Positions 57,801 to 64,000 of a DNA stretch of 64,000 bases are shown here, piece by piece; positions within the stretch are counted from its first letter, which is position 1, and each line of letters opens with the position of its first letter. Under the pieces are notes generated by a model. The model was not told where the DNA came from, did no database searches, and worked only from the letters and a program-made list of their open reading frames with translations. A program made the position numbers and the translations under genes. Source of the stretch: Alopecurus myosuroides (Eukaryota; Streptophyta; Magnoliopsida; Poales; Poaceae); the NCBI GenBank assembly GCA_028641055.1, contig CM054061.1, forward strand, positions 32,464,333 to 32,528,332, read 5' to 3'.

Positions 57801-59550
57801 ATGAACCACTGTGTTCCTTTCAACATTGATTACCGATACTTTCCGTTGTTCTTTTCTGCTAGCCTTAGTAGTAGTTGTTTCTGTTACGAACCCATCACAT
57901 GAATCCCTTAACCTTGATATTGCCTCACCTCCACTCCTATCACCCATTGCTTGAGCCTGTTCTTATCTAGCATGCTTAGGGTTGCTTTTGCTCGAGTCTG
58001 TTGTCGGTTACTTCTTTTACTATTATTGTTGTACCGGGGGCTCGAATGTTAATCAATCAAACATGTTAATTGCTAATGGTAATAATAATAATAATTTGAT
58101 GATAAGGCACCGGCAGGAGGCCCATGAGAGGTTTTGGAGCCTGCTAGTGTCGACCCTAATAGGAAAAGGGTCTTGTCTACTGATCCATGATGAGCGCACT
58201 ACCCGCATGTGGGAAGCGAGTATGGGCGCCCCCCTCAACTTGACCTGATTCGCATCTCGTCCAAATCGCCTCATTTAGTTCGTGTTTTCCATTTGCCGCA
58301 TGCATGTTTTTGCGAGCCCAGCGCAGGGTGGAACTTTCGTAGTCGGCATATAGGGGGCCACGGTCTTAGAGTGCTATGATGGTCCATTTTCTTCTGGGCT
58401 TGATTAGCCGTGCGCCCAAGGTGCTTTGGGCTTGATGCGAAGAATGGTTGGTTGTGTTGAGTGCCCCGCTTGGTGGGGTGATCTCCCATCTGGCGGGCCA
58501 TTCATACGTGTACGGCCAAATTGGTGCAACCCTGCAGGGATAATCTTCTCGAGAAGCCGTGTTTTCCGCGGTTATGGATTACTTGGTGAAAGTACTGGCT
58601 AACAAGTACTCAGGACAACTTAAACATAATAATCAAACATGTTACACCCCATGATTAATAACTTGACTAGTAATAGGCTTATTGACACAATAATTTGAAC
58701 CATCATTATTACAACTGTGTGAGTTATCCTCGGATTGCTTCTTTGGATAAGGGGCGAGATCCAGGATGGGTTTGGTTGAAGTTATCTTTCAGTTGGTTAC
58801 AATCCTCGATCTTATCTCCTTTCTGTTAGCCGGAAGTGGTAGAATCTCTGTAGTTGGTTAGCGCAGCCAGTTGCAGCATCTTTTATATCCCCTCTTTTCC
58901 GTTGAACCCAAGGCATCTGTGCTTGGTGTTGACGGGTTACACTTTGGTGAACTGTGAGTCTTGCTTGCCAGTACGTTTATGTACTGACCCCTTTGGGGCT
59001 GTGGTTTCCGCAGACCTACGTTTCCGAAGATCTACATGGTGGCAATTACGTGGAGTATGACGAGACTGCTGACGAGTAGATAGCGGACCCGGGCAGGATC
59101 CGAGACTTCGTGGATGGGCTCCGTCTGTTTGTTCCCGGCCTCTTAGGCCTATTTGGTTCTTATCTGTACTCAGACATGTTGAATGCTCCGCTGTATTGTA
59201 ACGATGTATTGTTGGGGCATGTGCCCTCTGAATGATTGTATTTGCTATATCTGCTCTAATGAGAGCCTTTTGCAACTTATTTCAATCTTTTGTGTCGTAG
59301 AGATCTGTTGTGATATCACTTGTTAAACGCCGTTGACGTACCATGTGTGTATGGTTGAAGTACGTCGACGGAAGTGCCTTTGATCTCTAGTGGATAGTTT
59401 ACATCGACGATGGAATAGCAGGGCTTGTGTTGTCGCGCATAAGCGCAGGCCTACCAGGAAGCTGGGACGTGGGAGCAGTTATGCCCCATAATCCAAGCAT
59501 CTGCTATCCAGTTCGTACGGTGAGTATCCCCTAGAAATCAGGGTGCGACA
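54846..59550 (+). repeat. 3' LTR of the chromovirus element, 4.71 kb
   Basis: A near-identical copy of 49091-53784. The length differs by a longer C run (about 56697-56713 against 50939-50948) and one extra GA unit near 55526. Confidence 0.93.
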
Positions 59551-60290
59551 GAAGATAACAAACTTGTATGCGACCAATCAACGAACTATTTCACCATTGC
59601 CAGGAACAATTCACTACTCAAACATAGACGGGGAGACAAAATACATCAAGGGAATATAGTATTGCATCATACATCGTGTTTGCCAAGATATTACAGTGGA
59701 GAGATGGAGCTGATCTTGCTGTAGATGTTGATGATGAACACGCCGGAGGGGGGGTGAAGCCCTCCGGGGGTGATCCCGGTGGCGTTTCCCCCCTCCGATC
59801 TTCTCCGGCGGCAGCCTTCTGTCTCTTTGTTTTGTGGTTTCGTCTCTCGGCGCTGCCTCCTTCTCGAAAAGGAAAGGGGACCCTTTATATAGTCGTTTTT
59901 AGGTCACGAGACACTCGGGAGAAGAAAGATCGACGGCATCGGAGCCACGGGGGCAAAAAGGGGGCCCCACACGCTGCCAAGGAATCTGGCCGCGTGGAGG
60001 GTCCTCTTTTCCAGCTGGTTGTACTTTTGGCCCTCTACTTTGGCCCATGGTCTTCGTCTCGAAAATTCTGAACCATGCTCTTTGGCCTTGCCCTTTTTGG
60101 AGTCCCGAAGCTCCCGGAAAGTCTGAAACACTAAAAAATACGTTTTCTGGAAAAACAGGGTTAGAACCAAAAGAAGGGGGATTGTTTAGAAAATCCCCCA
60201 AATCATTATAAAACATGAATATAAGTTGCTAATATGTAGGAAAAACAAGTAATAACATGCAAAGTTCATGTATGCATTTTACATGCATCA
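59551..60290 (-). repeat. 5' LTR of the LARD, outer part
   Basis: The continuation of 48409-49090 after the nested element. It matches 43617-44353 and ends TGCATCA at 60290. A minus-strand TATATAAAGGG lies near 59880-59891. Confidence 0.85.
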
Positions 60291-61218
60291 CATAGTAATC
60301 TTCATGTTATATTGTGCACTACGGTGCAACCTCTATTTGTAAATTGCCCAGCTGTAATTTGTTCACCTAGCATGTTATTTTTATGGAGAGACACCACTAG
60401 TGAACCTATGAACCCCGGTCCATTTTACACACTGTTAAACAAACCACAACAATTTTCTGCTCTCTTTACTTACTGCAAGCATACACTGTTTTTCCACACT
60501 ATACGTCTAATCTTTGTTTTCAACAAGACCGGTGAGATTGACAACCTCACTCTACCGTTAGGGCAAAGTATTTTGGTTGTGTTGTGTGCAGGTTCCACGT
60601 TGTTGCTGACACCGGTGAAGCGCCAGCACCACCGTTAGTGGCATCAACCTTCTGAAGGTCCTACTTCTCCTACTGGATTGATAACCTTGGTTCTTAACTA
60701 AGGGGAAAACTCCTACCGCTGTGCTCATCACACCCTCCTCTTGGGGTATCCCAACGAGTGCAAGATATGCACCATCATGTACCCGAGGCCATTAGTTGAT
60801 GAACTTTCACAGTTGTGGGCCGAACCTGGTTTACGTGTCTGGGTGTAGTGCAAACAAGAGCAGTTTGACCTACGAGTATTGTTGCTCGTAACAATCAACG
60901 ATTAGCCTACTCTTAGTAACCTTACAGGTCAGTCAAACAAGGGATACAATGCATGCACACACTGTTTAGATGATACTGAAAGTATATATTTGACCAACAA
61001 GAATTTGTACATTGGACATCGTAGATTTCTTCCAAAACAGCATCCCGTAAGAAAGAAAAGCAAGAATTTCAACGGCCAGGAAGATCACCGGCCCAAGCCT
61101 CCAGAACATATGCTGACCCACAAGTATAGCGGATCGCAACAGTCTTCGAGGGAAGTAAAATCCAAATTTATTGATTTAACACAAGTGGAGCCAAAGAATA
61201 TTTGTGAGGCTTAACAAG
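60291..61218 (+). mobile_element. En/Spm-type CACTA transposon, continuation after the LARD
   Basis: It carries the Transposase_21 part of the same gene whose N-terminal domain is at 43005-43310, in the same orientation and expected order. It is cut on the right by an LTR beginning about 61219. The first 450 bp are decayed and carry no domain I can name. Confidence 0.72.
60760..61214 (+). pseudogene. CACTA transposase, Transposase_21 (TNP2-like) segment
   Basis: In one frame it reads YPRPLVDELSQLW, then QFDLRVLLLVTIND, then SNLTGQSNKGYNACTHC, LYIGHRRFLPKQHPVRK and FNGQEDHRP. These are the landmarks of the plant TNP2-like transposase core (PLVDEL..LW, CxxC, and the GHRRFLP block). TAG codons at 60846-60848 and 60903-60905 interrupt it, and the frame ends at the TAA at 61212-61214. 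It is non-functional. Confidence 0.85.
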
Positions 61219-62424
61219 TGAGTTTCAATTCACCTGCACCTAAAAGTGGACTTGTTCGCAGTGGTTTATCAGTAGTAACATTTTTATAGTAGCAGCAATA
61301 GTGAAATAACAGCAGCAGTGGAATGAAAACATCAGCAATAGTGGTTGAAGTAAACAACGGGATTAAATACTGTAGGCATAGGGATAGATGAACGGGCGTT
61401 GCATGTATAAGACTGTTCATATAATAATTAAGACATGGGCATTGCACATAAATAATATAACTTGCACAACATCTATTGTCCTACCATCCCGTTTTCAGCG
61501 GGGCCTCAAGGGAACTACTAGTAATTAAGGTGTTCCTTTTAATAGAACACCGGAGCAAAGCATTAACACTCCATGAACACATGTGATCCTCACATCACAT
61601 CCATCCCCTCTGAATGTCCCAATTTCTATCACTTCGGGGCCTCGGGTTCCGGACAACGATATGTGTAAACAACTTGCAGGCATGATCAAGAAACAATAAT
61701 TATCATCTTGATTCATAACATGTTCAGATTTGAGATCATGGCACTCGGGCCCAAAGTGGCAAGAATTAAGCATAACAAGTTGCAAAAATGTGAATAACAC
61801 TAACAGAAGATACTAGGCACTATGCCCTAACAATCACGACATTATTACATGAACGATCCCATCCAATCCCTACCATCCCCTTCAGCCTACAGCGGGGGAA
61901 TTACTCACACATGGATGGTCGATGGAGAGGCGTTGGTGATGACGGTGGCGATGATCTCCTCCAATTCCCCATCCCGGCAGGGTGACGGAACGAAGTTTCT
62001 GAACCCCGAAAAAGGATTCGCGATGGCGGCGGAGCTACGGACTTCTTTTTGGAAAACTTCCGAACTCCCTCGGGTTTTAGGGTTGAAGAGCATATATAGT
62101 CGAAAGGAGAGCCCGAGGGGGGCTCTGGGTGGCCCACACCCATAGGTGGCACGGCCTAAGGGGGGCTCGCCAGGGGGTGGTGTGGGACCCCTCTGGCTCT
62201 TCTCCTAGCCTCCTTCTGGCTCCCGGTGTCTTCTGGTGTTTTAGGACCAATGGGGTCTTTTCTGGGAAATTTCCCGAAAGTTGATTTTTCTGCACAAAAC
62301 GAGACACCAAGGTAATTCAGCTGAAAACAACGTTAGTCCGTGTTAGTTGCATTCAAAACACACAAGTTTAGAGGAAAACAATAAGAAAAGTGTTCGGAAA
62401 AGGAGATACGGTTTCGACGTATCA
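61219..62424 (-). repeat. LTR of a second LARD-like element (minus strand)
   Basis: On the minus strand it starts TGATACGTCGAAACCG at 62424, a start common to Triticeae LARD and gypsy LTRs, preceded inside the element by the purine-rich GGTGGGAGT. A TATATA motif lies near 62091. The far end, TGAGTTTC at 61219, is my best estimate, as no partner LTR lies in the window. Confidence 0.6.
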
Positions 62425-64000
62425 ACTCCCACCAAGTTAAGCCTATTGCTTGTCCTCAAGAAATTCAGCGACAACTGAGTGCGATAAAAGACTTTGACGA
62501 ACACATTTGTTTCATATGATGTAAATATATTTACTCTATGATAAAATACTTAGTTATGCTCATGATAAGATACATGCAAGATACCGTCATTTAATAGCTA
62601 TGCAAACCATGAAGAGATAACAACATATTAATAATAAACAACATGAAGCATAACTATTTGCAAGATTGTAGAATTCATAATAGGATCTGATAAAGTGGTA
62701 TCTCGCTTGCCCTTATGTGTGGGGAAAAACATAAATGCCAGGGCACCTCTGAAGTTCAAGGGAAGACTAGAAGTAAAGATATCAAACATGCAAGTATCAA
62801 GATTATACCACAATCAACCATACTTTGGGACAAACACACCACACTAATAATGATAATTATGCTCTCAAGAAAGTGCTCAAAGTATATGGCGGAGACTCAA
62901 CATAAAAGTAAAATAAAGGCCCTTCGCGGAGGGAAGCAGATATTACTCATGTCCTAGAGATTTTATTTTTATTAAACAGAGGTATTGAAAACATTTTTAA
63001 GAGATGTGTATGCTTATGTCAACGAATGGTAAACAGACAATACAGTACGTCACGAGCCAACTAGATTCACAAGAGCAGCTCCCATTGTGAAGGACGCAAC
63101 TGGTGTAGAAGGTCATCCCTCTTTCTCTTTTGTTTACACAATTATGCTTTGACTGATAAATCAGGGGCAAAAATAGTGAAGATAATTTGTGTTATTAATT
63201 TGGGTTTGGGCACCCCGCTGCCAGCTCTTCTATCAGTTGGATAAGCGGATGAAACCAATAGTCCAGGGTGTGAAATCCAGTCAACAAGAGAGATAAATAT
63301 TCTCCATTTACGTCCTCATGAGCTAAAATAGGGGCACAAAACAGGAATAATTTTTAGAAAGTTTTAATGGTACCACATGAGCAATTTACTTGGAGTGGGA
63401 GTGAAATACCACATGTAGGTAGGTATGGTGTACACAATGGGAAACTTTGGTTTTTGGGAGTTGGATGCACGAGTAGAATTCCATACTCAGTACAGGTGAA
63501 GGCTAGCAATAGACAGGGATCGACAATCAAGAGAGCAACAACTGTCATAATCATGTTTGCGACAAAGTAAAATTAACTGAGGCATAAAACTGATACTAGA
63601 ACTCTGAGACAAAATAAATCATCGAGGCTTATTGACTTTTTGTTTTCAGTCTTAGCATGCGTGAGAATGTGCCAAGTCGATTCAAATGAAACAGTCAGAG
63701 GAGGCTACCACAATGTCATACCCTTCTATGAATAGAACAATGCGAACAAATATTTATACGAGTGGTCATTTACTATTAATAAATTGGAACAAAACATGAG
63801 AGAGCACGAAATATTAAGCAGCCATTAAATCACATATATCAATACTAACAAACTAAGCATGCTCACATAGATGGATATATGTACAAAAATGAAAGAAAAT
63901 AGATTTCATACCAGCCTCTCACCACACTTGAATTGTTGTAGATCGTCATTATTGCTCTTCCCTTGTGGCTTGAATAAAATATATAATGCAAACCAAGCTC
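62425..64000 (-). mobile_element. Interior of the second LARD-like element, runs past the window end
   Basis: AT-rich and without polyprotein domains, it begins with the polypurine-like tract and a stretch reading CTCCCACCAAGTTAAGCC on the plus strand. No ORF of note. The 5' LTR and primer site must lie beyond 64000. Confidence 0.55.

Larger units (their letters stand above)
49091..59550 (+). mobile_element. Chromovirus-type (Tekay-like) Ty3/gypsy with giant LTRs and tiny interior
   Basis: LTRs of 4694 bp (49091-53784) and 4705 bp (54846-59550) start TGTAACAGCCC and end GGGTGCGACA. A perfect GAAGA duplication flanks the element (49086-49090 and 59551-59555). A tRNA-iMet primer site follows the 5' LTR. 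The interior is only 1061 bp and holds scraps of pol. By hand I count about 14 substitutions between the LTRs, near 0.3%, plus length changes in the GA and C runs, so the insertion is very recent. Lineage is inferred from the primer site, LTR length and the protease and integrase scraps. Confidence 0.9.
43311..60290 (-). mobile_element. Athila-like LARD retrotransposon, minus strand, split by a nested element
   Basis: The LTRs match each other at 43311-44353 and at 48409-49090 plus 59551-60290. On the minus strand the LTR starts TGATGCATGTAAAATG and ends GAGTCATCA. The primer site TGGCGCCGTTGCCGGGGAGC lies inside the right LTR, and a polypurine-like AAGCTTGGGGATGT inside the left one, both typical of Athila-type grass elements. 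The 4.05-kb interior has no gag-pol domains and one ORF, the layout of a large retrotransposon derivative. The left LTR lacks about 370 bp at its outer end. About 8 differences in 310 compared bases suggest moderate age. Confidence 0.82.

Overview
This is plant nuclear DNA from a grass, most likely a large-genome pooid (the wheat, barley, oat and ryegrass group). The evidence is an LRK10-like receptor kinase typical of grasses, several CACTA transposons, Stowaway and Tourist MITEs, and large LTR retrotransposons nested in one another. No prokaryotic feature, rRNA or credible tRNA gene is present. By eye, about four fifths of the window is mobile DNA. Family names rest on motifs I could read and on terminal structures (repeats, target-site duplications, primer sites) located by base position; no database search was run.

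Left part (1-25.4 kb). A decayed LINE on the minus strand (0.36-2.1 kb) is followed by a PIF/Harbinger-like element (2136-5843) that carries a broken Myb/NAM-associated gene, itself interrupted by a small CACTA element (3918-5469). The only host gene is an LRK10-like receptor kinase on the plus strand. Its extracellular exon lies at 6.66-7.34 kb and its membrane and kinase exon at 22.2-23.4 kb. Splice phases agree across the gap, so I read them as one gene with an intron of about 14.9 kb. That interval holds four MITEs, a young Copia element with an uninterrupted 1660-residue polyprotein (9332-15072, minus strand) and a non-autonomous CACTA element (18962-21032). The gene is probably a relic: it has an in-frame stop in the ectodomain, no visible signal peptide, and Asn in place of the catalytic Asp. 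Three MITEs nested in each other follow at 24.4-25.4 kb.

Middle (25.5-36.6 kb). A complete Ty3/gypsy element of the Tat type lies on the plus strand. Its gag-pol is disabled by stops, frameshifts and deletions. Between integrase and the 3' LTR, on the opposite strand, it carries a gene that reads cleanly through seven exons (35546 down to 32445; 836 codons plus stop) with its own TATA box. This is the most notable system in the window.

Right part (36.6-64 kb). This is a stack of insertions: a dead Copia (36.8-42.8 kb) cut by an En/Spm-type CACTA element; the CACTA split by an Athila-like LARD on the minus strand (43.3-60.3 kb); and the LARD's right LTR split by a very young chromovirus-type element (49091-59550) with 4.7-kb LTRs and only 1.06 kb between them. 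A second LARD-like LTR (61.2-62.4 kb) enters the CACTA from the right and runs off the window end. Hand-counted LTR differences fit the nesting: about 0.3% in the innermost element, 0.6% in the intact Copia, 2% in the Tat element, and 3-5% in the LARD.
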